Shown: piece by piece, positions 27,101 through 37,474 of the stretch
Layout of the letters: each line of letters opens with the position of its first letter
Position numbering within the stretch: position 1 is the first letter of the stretch
IMG/VR virus record: IMGVR_UViG_3300044641_009149
Span: 1 to 45,522 of that record
Direction: 5' to 3' (one strand)
Length of the DNA: 45,522 nucleotides
Source: a virus
Position numbers and translations under genes: made by a program
Notes under the pieces: model-generated
Database searches by the model: none
What the model saw: the letters and a program-made list of their open reading frames with translations, nothing else
What the model was told of the DNA's origin: nothing

Positions 27101-30100
27101 GATTACGAAACGTCTTCTATTTCTGGGCTATCAACATCCAATAATTATATTGTTTTAAAAGTTGACTCAGATACATTTAGACTTTGTAATGCAGGAATAG
27201 GTGGCACAGATATTTCAAACTATCAAAGAAAAAAATATGTAAAGTTTGCTTCAACTGGAAGTGGTTATCAGATATTTAAGTATCCAAATATTTCACTATC
27301 TGTTGAATACTCTTCTGTTGGATTAGGAAGTACTCAAGTTAGAGGAGTTATCAATGCCATTCCGGTTATTAGAGGAAAAATTTCTGAAGTTTATGTTTAC
27401 GATAAAGGCAGCGATTATGGAACAACAACATTAAACGTTCATAAAAGACCTCAAGTTATTATTAAGAATGGAAAAAATGCCCAACTCAGACCTACAATTA
27501 CAAATGGAAGAATAACTGATGTACAAGTATTGTATGGAGGATTAGAATATTATTCTACTCCAGACTTAGTTATCAATGGTAGTGGAGTAGGTGCTATCGT
27601 TAGACCGGTAATTTCTGATAATAGAATAACAGATGTAATTGTTGTAAATCCCGGCACAGGATATACAGCAACAAACACCACAATTAAAGTTGTTCCTGCA
27701 GGAAAAAATGAGGTGTTAAGAGTAAATGTTAGATCACTTACTCTCAATAATTCCTATAAGTATGGAATTCAAAATGAATTTTATAGAAATCCATCGAGCG
27801 AAGTATTGGTTGAAGATGGTGATGGGTTGCAATATGCAGTTCTCGGATATTCACAAAATATAAAAACAAATCTTAATGATAGTGGAGACCTATCTGGACA
27901 ACATTCTGACATTATTGGTTGGGCATATGATGGAAATCCAATCTATGGATCTTTCGGATATACTGATCCAAATAATATTAACTCTACTATAAAACAACTA
28001 CAACCAGGATATTCTTTAATAGATGTAGAAAATAGACCGTCAACCGCCGATTTTCCATATGGTTATTTTGTTGAGGATTACAAATACACTGGAAGCGGAG
28101 ATTTAGACCAATACAATGGTAGATTTGGAAAAACTAAAGATTTCCCCGAAGGTGTCTATGCTTATTTTGCTACTACAGAAAGTAACATTGATGGAGAAAT
28201 TGTAAGTAAATTTCCTTACTTTATTGGAAATGAATATAGATCTGCATATCTAGAAGAAAATATTAATTTAGACCAATCATTTGACTTCAATAATTCCAAA
28301 CTATTAAGAAATACTCTACCTTACAAAGTAAATGACCAATATGCAGACAATGATTTTATTACAGAATCAAATGAGATAATAGAACAAAAGACTTTAGTAG
28401 AATCTGTGTCTTCGGGAAGTGTATCTGGACTCGAAGTTATCAAATCTGGATCAGACTATGCCGTGGGAGATTCAATAATTTTTGATGATACCAAGAGTGG
28501 TGGTGGTGGCATTAGTGCAGAGGTATCCAGAATAACTGGAAGAGATATTGTTAATATTAATACCACAATTGACTCCTACAATGATTCTCTTATCGAATGG
28601 CAAGGGGGAAGTCAGGTAAAAGTTTATATTTCTCCATATCACATTTTTAAAAATCAAGATAATATTAATATATCTGGATTATCTACTCAGGTTTCCAATT
28701 TAAATGGTTCTTACCAAATAGGTCTAACCACATATACGTCAATTGTTGACAAGGATATACCAAACTTTGCTGCAACCGGAATTGTTACCGATATCTATTT
28801 AACGTCTATTCCCGAAAACATTTCAATCGGAAGCAGTATTCAAATAGAGAATGAAATTTTTTCCATCCTAAACGTCTATTCAAATTTTGGTATTGTAAGA
28901 GTAGACAGATCTAGTGCTGGTGTTGCTCACACCCAAACAACACCGGTATATTTTCTTCCCGACTCGTTTACAGTAAATAGACAAACAAATTATTTTGACT
29001 CTCAAAATAATTCAAAAATATACTTTAATCCAACGGAGTCTGTCGGTGTTGGAACTACTCCAGGATCTGGAAAAAATGTAAATTATAGAATTGGAATCAC
29101 CACATATAGTGCTTTTATTCCTACGCAAAGTATATTTTTACCCAATCATCCATTTAAGACTAATCAACAAATTATTTTAAGAAAACCTTCTGGTGGCAGT
29201 GCTCTGGCAGTTTCAAATACGTCCGGGGGGACTTCATTTAATATATTGAGTGGAACTTCTGAGATTTTTTATGCCATTAACAAATCAAAAGATTACATTG
29301 GAATTGTAACATCTGTTGGACTTACGACTACGGGTGGATTATTTTTCCTCTCCCCTGGCACAAATGATTATCATTATTCCGTAGAATCAAATTTACCACA
29401 AGTTAGAGCAAAAATTGACAGAATAACTTCAGTTGTTTCAGTATCAACATCTCACCAATTGCAAATTGGAGACGAAGTGTCTCTGGAAGTTAAACCTGAT
29501 ATATCGGTTGGTATTGGCACTTCTACTTCAATACACGTTAGATTAGATCCATTAACTCAAAAAATAGTAATAAATCCACTAATTTTTAATTCAACTGGAA
29601 TCAATACTTTAACAAATTCTATTTCAATAAATTCTCATAACTTAAGCACTGGAGATAAAATTTTATATGAATCTTTGGGAACATTACCAACGGGATTAAC
29701 CACCGGAAATTATTTTGCATATAGAGTCGATGAAAATAACATAAAGTTATGTGACACATTATCAGATTCTTTTAATTCTCCACCAACCACAGTTTCAATT
29801 GGTGGAACTGGTGCCGGAAATCAAAAGATTAGTCTTGTCAACCCCCAAATCAAAGTTATTAAAAACAATAACTTAGTTTTTAATCTTTCAGACTCTTCAC
29901 TACTGGGATATGATTTTAAAATTTATTATGACCAAGACTTTGAAAAGGAATTTGTTTCTATAGCAAACACCAGTTCTCTCTCCGTAATTGGGGTTGGAAC
30001 TATTGGATTGTCTTCAACATCCACACTAACTTTAAATTATTCTGATGGTGTTCCAGAAAAACTCTATTATAATCTGGAAAAATCTGGTTACATTAGCACT

Positions 30101-33100
30101 GCCGATACAGATGTTACAAATTATTCCGAAATAGTATTTGAAGGTAGTTTGTATGATGGAAGTTACAATATTATCAGTGTTGGAAGCACAACTTTTACAG
30201 TATCTCTAAAACAAATTCCAGAGAATACTTATTATAGCAGAGAGGATTGTGAGATTCTTGAATATTCAACATCTTCTTTAACAGAAGTTGGAGGTATCCA
30301 CCGAGTGAATCTTTTGTCGGGAGGATATTCATACACATCTCTTCCAATATTCAATGAAGTTGAATCTGATAATGGAACAGGTGCCTTTATCGTTCCCGTC
30401 TCAACAACAATTGGAAAAATTAAACAAAGTAGAATTATTAATGAGGGATTTGAATATGCATCAGATAAAACTCTTAGACCATCCGCTTCTATACCAAAGT
30501 TTGCTTATATATCGGCTTCTAATACAATTGAAAGCGTAAACGTATTAAATGGAGGACAAAATTACACCTCGGCTCCAGATTTAATTTGTGTTAATACAGA
30601 TAATGGAGATTTAATTGATTCTGGTTTACTTAGAGCAAATCTGTCTGGGTCTTCGATTGCATCCGTAACGGTTGAAAATGATCCAAAAGGTCTTCCGATT
30701 AAACCAGTTACAATTAGAGCGATAAACAACTCTAATGGCATTTCAATTGATACGATTCAATCATCCTCTGGCATAGTTACTTGCATCTTAACAACACCAT
30801 TAGCTGGATTTACCTCTGCTCCATTTTCTTCGGGAGACAAAATTTTCGTTGAGGGGATTCAAAAAAGTGGATCTGATGGAGATGGATTTAATTCATCTGA
30901 TTATGGATATCAATTCTTTACAATTACTAACTTCCAAAATATTAATCCTGCTAAGTTAACATTTAGCCTCTCCGGATTAACTACAAATCCCGGAATTGCT
31001 AAAACAATTCAAGAATCTTATGCAACAATCATTAATTTTAATAGTTATCCAGAATTCGAAGTTATACAAAGATTCTCACCCTTCCAAATTGGAGAAGGAT
31101 TATCATCGGATAGTGGAAATGGATTTGCAATCAGAGATTTAATTGTAGTTAGTTGTGATGAAAATTTTGTAAGAGTATCTGGCAATTACAATCTTTCTTC
31201 TGGAGAAAAAATTAGAGGATTGGAATCTTCTAACGAAGCAACTATTGACTCTGTTAAAGTTGTTGATGGATATTATGATGTTGATTATTTTAACTTACAA
31301 AAGTTTGGATGGAAGTCTGAAACAGGAAAACTCAGTGAGAATTATCAAGTAACACCAGACAACGATTACTATCAAAATCTATCTTATTCCGTAAAGAGTA
31401 GTAAAACCTGGGAAGATATTGTAACTCCGGTCAATAATCTATTACATATCAGCGGAATGAAAAATTTTGCTGATACTCAAATTCTACAAAGTGTTCAATC
31501 TGGAATAGGAACTACCGAATCTCCATTGACATTATTGAATATCTTTGAAAGTGATAATAGGGTAGACACCATTAATAACTTAGATTTAGTTATTGATGTG
31601 GACACACTGGATAGTAAATCAAAATTTATCAAATTTAATAATATTTCTCTTACCGACTATATTCTATGTAAAACAAACAGAGTTTTGAAAATTGACGACA
31701 TAAGTTCTCAATTCTCAAGCGAAAATGACGAACCATCTGAGGTTTCTAATATATTTCAAATTAATTCTGGAAATAATTACAATAGATTTTTAGTTCAAAC
31801 TCGTAACATTTTTACCAATGAAGTGCAATTTAATGAAATCATAACAATTAATGATGACCAAAATATTTTTACACTACAAAAAGCGGAGTTAAATACTCTT
31901 AATGATGAAGATGTAATCGTCGATATTGAAGGATATGCAGATATCACATCAAATTTCTACTTAAAATTTAATCCAGAGGATACTATTAATTCAGATTTTG
32001 ATATTAAAATCTTACAAGATACTTTTATTTCTAAAGCTGGCATCGGAACTACTCAGTCTGTTGGATTTGTAGATTTAATAGCAGCAAATAAAATTGTCTC
32101 CAGCGGAATAACAACGTCTATTTTTAGTTTAGACTCTTCCAAATATTCTGCAATTTATTCCAATATTCATGTTTTAAATAGTGATAGATCTGACATGAAT
32201 TATGTTGAAGTATATTTAACTCATGACGGAAGCAATACTTATATTAGTGAATATTATTTTGATGATAACTTAACCGAAACTAGCTCAGGATTTATTGGAT
32301 CGTTTGGAGCATCTATTAGTGGTGGAATTTTATCATTAAACTATACAAATACTTCAGCAGAAAATATAACAGTTAGAACAAAAAATGTTGGGTTTGGTAC
32401 CACTGCTGTTGGTGTAGGAACTTATAGATTTAAACTTGCTGGGCAATCTGATGGAGCGGAAAGAACGGTAATTTTCCAATCACAATTCAATAACATTTCC
32501 TCAGGATCTACCAGTATTTTGGTCTTAGATAGATCTTTGTTTACATCATCAAAATCCACAATTAAAGTTGGATTTGGTCAAACAAGTTCACTACACCAAA
32601 TAATGGCAATCAATGATGGAAGTGATGCATACTCAGTCCAATATCCATTCTTATCAATCGGAAGTACTTCCGGAATAGGAACATTTGGAGCAGAAATTTC
32701 TGGAAATAACTTTATAGTTAAATTCTATGCAGATCCCTCAATTTCTGGTAACTTAGAAATACTTTCGTTTAGCGAAAATTTCTATACGGATTTAGACACC
32801 GTTAATATTCCACCCGCTCTCACTTATAGTCCAGTTGAGCAAACTGTCACATCTGTAAAATATTACGGAGCAAATTCACCAAATATAAACAAATATGACT
32901 TTGAAGCAGAATATGAGGGCACGCCAATCTTTATGAAAACATTTAATCCATCAGATACTGATGTTTTAAATTTGGCAACAGGCATATTTACAATTCCAAA
33001 TCACTTTTTTAACACCGGCGAACAATTGATTTATACTCCAAAATCCACTTTTATTGGAATTGGGACTTCCGCAATGGGAATTGGGGCAACAACGAATTAT

Positions 33101-35869
33101 GTCGGTGTCGTTACAACAATATTACCCACTGTTGTATATGCGATAAAAGATAGTAATGATTCATTTAGAATTTCTACAAGAAAAGAGTATGCAACTCAAG
33201 GAATTGGAGTGACATTTACATCTGTTGGTTTAGGAAATGCTCACCAACTAGAAATGTATAAAAAGAATGAAAAATCAATAATTTCAATCAATGATGTTGT
33301 ACAAAGTCCCTTAGCATATTCTTCTATAACTCATACGTTGTCCGGGAATGGCGGGCAAATCGGAACGGCATCTACAATTTTTGCTTTGAGTGGAATTAGT
33401 TCTATTACCCCAACCGATATATTAAAAATTGATGAAGAATACATGAGAATAGAAAATGTTGGATTGGGCACAACAAATACTGGTCCTATCACATTTAGTG
33501 GGGGAATTTCTCTTGTAGAAGTTACCCGTGGATTTGTTGGATCTACAGCAGGTTTACACACAGATACTTCTATTGCCAGAATTTATAGAGGATCTTACAA
33601 TATTTCGGAGAATAAAATTTTCTTTACGGAGGCTCCCAGAGGAAACTCTCTTGATTTGCTCGGTCCTAGCGAATCTAACTTGCCTAGAGAAAGAGCATCT
33701 TTTAGTGGAAGAGTATTTTTAAGAGAAGATTATAGCACCAATCAAATTTATGATGATATTTCAAGTCAGTTTACTGGAATTGGTCAGACTTTTATACTAA
33801 CTTCTCAAGGAATAAACACAGTTGGATTGGGCACTTCTGGTGGAAATGGAATTGTTTTCATTAACAATATTTTCCAATCCCCCACAACACTCAATAATTC
33901 TTCAAATAATTATATTATAACAGAGAATTTGGGAATTACTAGTATTACCTTTACGGGAATAACATCCTCTAATAACAGCATATTTACATCAGAATATGAC
34001 ATCAATCAAAATCAACTTCCTCGTGGAGGTGTAATTGTATCTCTTGGATCTACTGGAGGATTGGGAATAGCACCTCTTGTAGGAGCTTCCGTTACTGCAG
34101 TTGTTGGTGCTGGAGGAACTATAGTTGCAATTGGAATTGGAACTATGGATATTATTGGATCTGGATATCGATATCCTGTTTCTGTAGCGGTCACTGAAAG
34201 TGGTCATATAGGCACAGGAGCCGTTATAACCGCAAACGTTGGCGCCGGAGGAACTTTATCATTTAATGTTGTTAGTGCTGGCACAGGATACACCAATCCA
34301 ACAATAAATGTTTCTTCTCCATCCTATGAAAATTTACCCGTAACTGGAGTTTCTAGACTTGGAGTGGGTGCTACAACAGACACTGGAATTGGGTTACTTT
34401 TAAATATCGAGGTTGGATCTAGCTCTACTACCGGAATTGGATCTACCTTATTTGAAGTCAAAACTTTTAAAGTCACTAGAAATGGATACTCCTTTAGAAT
34501 TGGAGATGTATTTAAACCTGTAGGATTAGTAACTGCTAAGGGTCTTCCTTCTCCAATCAGTGAATTTGAATTAACTGTTTTGGATGTTTTTACAGACTCA
34601 TTCTCTTCTTGGCAGTTTGGGGAATTGGATTACATAGATTCTGTTAGTGTATACCAAGATGGAATTAGAACAAGATTCCCACTTTTCTATAATTCTGAAT
34701 TACTTAGTTTTGAAATTGATGAAAATGACCCAGATTCTCAGTTAATTGATTTGGACTCTGTTTTACTTATTTTTATAAATGGTGTCTTGCAAGAACCAGG
34801 AGTTTCATATCAGTTTAGTGGAGGAACTTCATTTACATTCTCAGTAGCCCCAGAACCAGAAGATAACATAGCAATATTCTTCTACCGTGGAACTAGAGGT
34901 GAGGATACTCTTCAAGTTAATACAGTAGAAACGATTAAGGTTGGAGATACGGTGCAAATTTTTAGCAATAATTCAAATATTGAAAATACAACCACGCAGG
35001 AAAAAAGAGTAATTTACGATATTTCTGGATCTGATAAGGTTGAAACAAATCTTTATGTCAATCAAGGAATCGATGAAGTTAACAATAAACCCCTATATTG
35101 GACTAAACAAAAAACCGATTTAATACTTAATGGCGAAAAAATTTCTAAGTCAAGAGATTCCTTAGAATCTCAAATTTATCCAACGGCAAATATTATAGGA
35201 AATTTAAATGCTGCAGCAAGTGAAGTATTTGTTGATGATAGCAGTTTATTTAATTATGAAAATGCATCACCAATTAACTTTGATGCAATTATTTTTTCAA
35301 ATGATTCTGCAGAAGAATATGAAATAATTACTGACATTTCTGATGTAGAAGGATATTCTGTGTCCATTATTGGAATTGCAACAACAAATGGAGTTGGAAC
35401 CTCACTGGCACTTGAGTTTACTTTAGATAGAGACCCATTCTCTTTCCCAGATTTACAATCCGGATATCCCATTTACATTTCCGAAACTTTTGTTGGGCAA
35501 GGAGTTACATCAATTAATACAAATGATACGGACATTGTTGCTATAAGCACATCATTCTTAAATAACGTTTATAAAATTCATGCAATTAACTCTGCAATAG
35601 GAATTATAACTTGCAACATTGCATCGAATACATCTGTGGTCGGAATAGCAACCACCGGCACCTTAGACTATCCTGTTGGAAGATTAACCTGGGGAAGACT
35701 ATCTGGATTTTCTAGATCAACTTCTCCAATTTCGATAGGAGTTAGTGGATATACTTCAAGTGTTGGAATAACCACTCTTGGATACAATGCTGGGCTCTCC
35801 ACATATCCAATCATTCAGAGAAGAGGATATGGGTTAAGAAGCAATGGATCTTTGAAAAAGGATCTCTAA
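24188..35869 (+). CDS. Giant (3893-residue) YHYH-containing virion structural protein
   Basis: The largest gene in the window. Residues 1-245 (AEFLKQYYISQEYQGGPVDI, VRGFSGVTNYHKDL, KGTAESFRILFNVLYGETPS) match the start of structural proteins I recall after gp6 in cyanomyoviruses. Around 1241-1330, IIGWAYDGNPIYGSFGYTDP and PYGYFVEDYKY are a YHYH-type domain. Recurrent modules are GGSxY/GTGY beta repeats (about 740, 930, 1070-1160, 1415, 2115, 3315-3380) and HNLSTGD-type repeats (about 830, 955, 1805, 2935). It probably forms a fibre-like baseplate or tail appendage; T4 gp7 occupies this slot but the similarity is not secure. No signal peptide or protease. One uninterrupted frame. Confidence 0.82.
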   Translation: MIQTGFESRVKIQQIIDSQLPEFILDESPKAAEFLKQYYISQEYQGGPVDIAENLDQYINIDNLIPEVVSGYTTLVGDISASSTSITVSNTKGFPQKYGLLKINDEIITYTDLSENTFTGCVRGFSGVTNYHKDLKYGELVFSESSASSHTSGTSVENLSSLFLQEFYKKIKFSLTPGLEGLSFTENLNVGNFIKEARTLYESKGTAESFRILFNVLYGETPSVIDLEQFLIKPSDAGYIRRDVAIISNISGNPTKLVGQTIYKSTDETGTSAAVSEVETITRNGITYYKLNFFVGYDDTYPNVTGTFVITPNTKVVEEVTVSPLESGEAVISVDSTIGFKDSGSIFFGSNEIFYSDKSVNQFLGCYVKSEDSVTIPKTSFLISNETYFGYEDGDTSKKVEFRITGVLSNLNIESEDYQLLDNDIIFPKNLGEVIERGDTTKEIFANSWIYNTSSRYQIDSFIGNTITTKSNIDVSSLKVGDTVEILRRNTEIVVTGFDNVNINSISENTVTINVSTSSLNSLDEYDVRRILNKASSSIVPIDFGNNKIVSDVQNVYVERPDNLYVASNSLPSYQIEVDVFGYNVFELTGYDTNTEAYSIIDFDTEISFITGDRVFYSADAPIDGLEEGSYFVEVLSNKRQVKLYLSGPVVGSDDFVYFGAGQSSTPTGTHKFTLYSQKSNKISGQKILKKFKLNPELGSNESHSTLPGATGILKNGVEIYNFKTNDKIYYGPIENVDVLNGGSEFDVINPPLLELSYGSGLIQPVVIGSVEKIFVDPQDFDIDVIVSIALTGGNGSGASFQPIVEKYVRELEFDARSTSIGGGLDVTNDRISFASTHNLSNGQPIVYDRNFNSAIGVGTFNGSNLDQSKTLITGATYYTKVVNDKTIEIYQSFSDYSVGVNTVGFTTIGNSGIQKFKTEPKNRLTGISVINKGSGYANRTLRVSQTGISTYNNTVTFKNHGFGDGEIVSYDYETSSISGLSTSNNYIVLKVDSDTFRLCNAGIGGTDISNYQRKKYVKFASTGSGYQIFKYPNISLSVEYSSVGLGSTQVRGVINAIPVIRGKISEVYVYDKGSDYGTTTLNVHKRPQVIIKNGKNAQLRPTITNGRITDVQVLYGGLEYYSTPDLVINGSGVGAIVRPVISDNRITDVIVVNPGTGYTATNTTIKVVPAGKNEVLRVNVRSLTLNNSYKYGIQNEFYRNPSSEVLVEDGDGLQYAVLGYSQNIKTNLNDSGDLSGQHSDIIGWAYDGNPIYGSFGYTDPNNINSTIKQLQPGYSLIDVENRPSTADFPYGYFVEDYKYTGSGDLDQYNGRFGKTKDFPEGVYAYFATTESNIDGEIVSKFPYFIGNEYRSAYLEENINLDQSFDFNNSKLLRNTLPYKVNDQYADNDFITESNEIIEQKTLVESVSSGSVSGLEVIKSGSDYAVGDSIIFDDTKSGGGGISAEVSRITGRDIVNINTTIDSYNDSLIEWQGGSQVKVYISPYHIFKNQDNINISGLSTQVSNLNGSYQIGLTTYTSIVDKDIPNFAATGIVTDIYLTSIPENISIGSSIQIENEIFSILNVYSNFGIVRVDRSSAGVAHTQTTPVYFLPDSFTVNRQTNYFDSQNNSKIYFNPTESVGVGTTPGSGKNVNYRIGITTYSAFIPTQSIFLPNHPFKTNQQIILRKPSGGSALAVSNTSGGTSFNILSGTSEIFYAINKSKDYIGIVTSVGLTTTGGLFFLSPGTNDYHYSVESNLPQVRAKIDRITSVVSVSTSHQLQIGDEVSLEVKPDISVGIGTSTSIHVRLDPLTQKIVINPLIFNSTGINTLTNSISINSHNLSTGDKILYESLGTLPTGLTTGNYFAYRVDENNIKLCDTLSDSFNSPPTTVSIGGTGAGNQKISLVNPQIKVIKNNNLVFNLSDSSLLGYDFKIYYDQDFEKEFVSIANTSSLSVIGVGTIGLSSTSTLTLNYSDGVPEKLYYNLEKSGYISTADTDVTNYSEIVFEGSLYDGSYNIISVGSTTFTVSLKQIPENTYYSREDCEILEYSTSSLTEVGGIHRVNLLSGGYSYTSLPIFNEVESDNGTGAFIVPVSTTIGKIKQSRIINEGFEYASDKTLRPSASIPKFAYISASNTIESVNVLNGGQNYTSAPDLICVNTDNGDLIDSGLLRANLSGSSIASVTVENDPKGLPIKPVTIRAINNSNGISIDTIQSSSGIVTCILTTPLAGFTSAPFSSGDKIFVEGIQKSGSDGDGFNSSDYGYQFFTITNFQNINPAKLTFSLSGLTTNPGIAKTIQESYATIINFNSYPEFEVIQRFSPFQIGEGLSSDSGNGFAIRDLIVVSCDENFVRVSGNYNLSSGEKIRGLESSNEATIDSVKVVDGYYDVDYFNLQKFGWKSETGKLSENYQVTPDNDYYQNLSYSVKSSKTWEDIVTPVNNLLHISGMKNFADTQILQSVQSGIGTTESPLTLLNIFESDNRVDTINNLDLVIDVDTLDSKSKFIKFNNISLTDYILCKTNRVLKIDDISSQFSSENDEPSEVSNIFQINSGNNYNRFLVQTRNIFTNEVQFNEIITINDDQNIFTLQKAELNTLNDEDVIVDIEGYADITSNFYLKFNPEDTINSDFDIKILQDTFISKAGIGTTQSVGFVDLIAANKIVSSGITTSIFSLDSSKYSAIYSNIHVLNSDRSDMNYVEVYLTHDGSNTYISEYYFDDNLTETSSGFIGSFGASISGGILSLNYTNTSAENITVRTKNVGFGTTAVGVGTYRFKLAGQSDGAERTVIFQSQFNNISSGSTSILVLDRSLFTSSKSTIKVGFGQTSSLHQIMAINDGSDAYSVQYPFLSIGSTSGIGTFGAEISGNNFIVKFYADPSISGNLEILSFSENFYTDLDTVNIPPALTYSPVEQTVTSVKYYGANSPNINKYDFEAEYEGTPIFMKTFNPSDTDVLNLATGIFTIPNHFFNTGEQLIYTPKSTFIGIGTSAMGIGATTNYVGVVTTILPTVVYAIKDSNDSFRISTRKEYATQGIGVTFTSVGLGNAHQLEMYKKNEKSIISINDVVQSPLAYSSITHTLSGNGGQIGTASTIFALSGISSITPTDILKIDEEYMRIENVGLGTTNTGPITFSGGISLVEVTRGFVGSTAGLHTDTSIARIYRGSYNISENKIFFTEAPRGNSLDLLGPSESNLPRERASFSGRVFLREDYSTNQIYDDISSQFTGIGQTFILTSQGINTVGLGTSGGNGIVFINNIFQSPTTLNNSSNNYIITENLGITSITFTGITSSNNSIFTSEYDINQNQLPRGGVIVSLGSTGGLGIAPLVGASVTAVVGAGGTIVAIGIGTMDIIGSGYRYPVSVAVTESGHIGTGAVITANVGAGGTLSFNVVSAGTGYTNPTINVSSPSYENLPVTGVSRLGVGATTDTGIGLLLNIEVGSSSTTGIGSTLFEVKTFKVTRNGYSFRIGDVFKPVGLVTAKGLPSPISEFELTVLDVFTDSFSSWQFGELDYIDSVSVYQDGIRTRFPLFYNSELLSFEIDENDPDSQLIDLDSVLLIFINGVLQEPGVSYQFSGGTSFTFSVAPEPEDNIAIFFYRGTRGEDTLQVNTVETIKVGDTVQIFSNNSNIENTTTQEKRVIYDISGSDKVETNLYVNQGIDEVNNKPLYWTKQKTDLILNGEKISKSRDSLESQIYPTANIIGNLNAAASEVFVDDSSLFNYENASPINFDAIIFSNDSAEEYEIITDISDVEGYSVSIIGIATTNGVGTSLALEFTLDRDPFSFPDLQSGYPIYISETFVGQGVTSINTNDTDIVAISTSFLNNVYKIHAINSAIGIITCNIASNTSVVGIATTGTLDYPVGRLTWGRLSGFSRSTSPISIGVSGYTSSVGITTLGYNAGLSTYPIIQRRGYGLRSNGSLKKDL

Positions 35870-35874
35870 CTCAA

Positions 35875-35882
35875 TATAAATA
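35875..35882 (+). promoter_or_regulatory. T4-like late promoter TATAAATA before gp8
   Basis: Perfect TATAAATA, 20 nt before the gp8 ATG in the gap after the giant gene. Confidence 0.8.
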
Positions 35883-35902
35883 TAAAAAAAAGAATTATAT
35901 AG

Positions 35903-37471
35903 ATGTCTGCACTTGTAACAGATCAATTCAGAATTTTAAATGCTAGTAATTTTATAGAATCGATTGATGATTCTTCTAATTCTTATTATGTTTGGGTTGG
36001 TCTTACTAACCCAAACATTTATACTGGATTTGGTAGAAATGTGAATTGGGATGGACCAGGAATAACAAATGGTGTAATTCCAAATCCTACAGATAATTTA
36101 GACTATTTGACTCAATATGAAGATACTCTTCTTTTTGGGAAAAAAGTTACTTCTTCAAATATAAGAAGAGTAGTTAAAAGAGTTGACTGGGAGAGAGGTA
36201 AAAAATATGACATGTATAGGCATGATTATAGCGTAGACAATCTTTCTCCGGTGTCAAGAAGAGCTAGACTTTATGACTCAGAATATTATGTGTTGAATAG
36301 TGATTACAATGTTTATATTTGTATAGAAAATGGGTCAAGTGGAATTAATACGACTGGTAATCAATCACAATATGAGCCAACAACTACAGATTTAGAGCCA
36401 ACAATAGCAGGAACTGGAGAAGATGGGTATGTTTGGAAATACTTATTTACAGTTTCTCCAGCAGATATTGTAAAATTCGATTCTACAGAATATGTAACTT
36501 TGCCAAATAATTGGGAAACGTCTACAGATTCTCAAATTGTTGCGGTGAGAGAAAATGGCGATTCATCAATAAACAATAATCAGATTAAGACTGTTTATAT
36601 TGATAATACTGGTTCAAATTACACATCTGGAGAAGTTGATATTCTGGGAAATGGAACTGGTGGAAGAGTATTTGTGGAGACAAATGCTAATGGAGAAATC
36701 ATAGATACGACAGTAACATCTGGAGGCACAGGATACACATATGGAATCGTCGATCTGGGTCCTCTACAACCAGGAGGCACTATCAGTAACCCAGCAAAAT
36801 TAATCCCCATTATACCGCCATCTAGAGGGCATGGATTTGATTTATATAAAGAATTGGGTGCTGATAGGGTAATGATATACGCAAGATTTGATGATTCTAC
36901 TAGAGACTTCCCAACAAATACAAAATTTTGTCAGATTGGAATTTTAAAAAATCCAACAAAATTTATATCCACAGAAACTTTTAGTAGTGGTGAGTTTTCT
37001 GGATTATATGCAATTAAATTTGATTCTGTCAATTCATTTTTACCTGAAGTTGGTGAAAAAATTAATCAAACAGTTTCTACCGGAATTGCCGTAGGATATG
37101 TTGCATCATATGATTCAGACACTAAGGTTCTAAAATATTTTAGAGACAGGTCTTTATACTATGGTTCTACACACGATCAAACCGATTATGTGGGAGTTTC
37201 TACATCGGCAAATGCAAATATTAATTTTAGTTATACCGGTGGAAATGTGGTTGGTGAGACAAGTGGATTTTCTGGACAAGTTTCTTCCTTCTCTGGAATT
37301 ACAACCACAGTAAACAATTCAATCATAAATCTTGGAGTAACATTTACAAATGGTCTTGCAAATCCAGAAATAAATAAAAAAACAGGAGACATAATTTATA
37401 TTGACAATAGACCTCTTGTAACTCGTAATGTTAGACAAAAAGAAGACATTAAAATTATCCTGGAATTCTAA
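35903..37471 (+). CDS. gp8: gp8-like baseplate wedge protein, enlarged
   Basis: 522 residues against 334 in T4 gp8. Shared features are the N-terminal VTDQFRILNASNFIESI, VDWERGKKYDMYRHD, GEDGYVWKYLFTVSPAD near the middle, and the C-terminus IYIDNRPLVTRNVRQKED. gp8 forms part of the wedge that holds gp7, gp10 and the fibres. The extra length includes an inserted GSNYTSG/GTGYTYG beta repeat (about residues 230-285) like those of the neighbouring giant protein, and further beta-rich sequence from about 390 to 490. Late promoter TATAAATA upstream. Confidence 0.85.
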   Translation: MSALVTDQFRILNASNFIESIDDSSNSYYVWVGLTNPNIYTGFGRNVNWDGPGITNGVIPNPTDNLDYLTQYEDTLLFGKKVTSSNIRRVVKRVDWERGKKYDMYRHDYSVDNLSPVSRRARLYDSEYYVLNSDYNVYICIENGSSGINTTGNQSQYEPTTTDLEPTIAGTGEDGYVWKYLFTVSPADIVKFDSTEYVTLPNNWETSTDSQIVAVRENGDSSINNNQIKTVYIDNTGSNYTSGEVDILGNGTGGRVFVETNANGEIIDTTVTSGGTGYTYGIVDLGPLQPGGTISNPAKLIPIIPPSRGHGFDLYKELGADRVMIYARFDDSTRDFPTNTKFCQIGILKNPTKFISTETFSSGEFSGLYAIKFDSVNSFLPEVGEKINQTVSTGIAVGYVASYDSDTKVLKYFRDRSLYYGSTHDQTDYVGVSTSANANINFSYTGGNVVGETSGFSGQVSSFSGITTTVNNSIINLGVTFTNGLANPEINKKTGDIIYIDNRPLVTRNVRQKEDIKIILEF

Positions 37472-37474
37472 CCA

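Noticed and set aside
30354-30539. Out-of-frame + ORF inside the giant gene
   Set aside because: No ribosome site and entirely inside a continuous long frame.
24188-35869. Giant gene as an assembly fusion of two genes
   Set aside because: The frame is continuous, with consistent composition and interleaved repeats throughout. There is no internal start with ribosome site or late promoter that would divide it.
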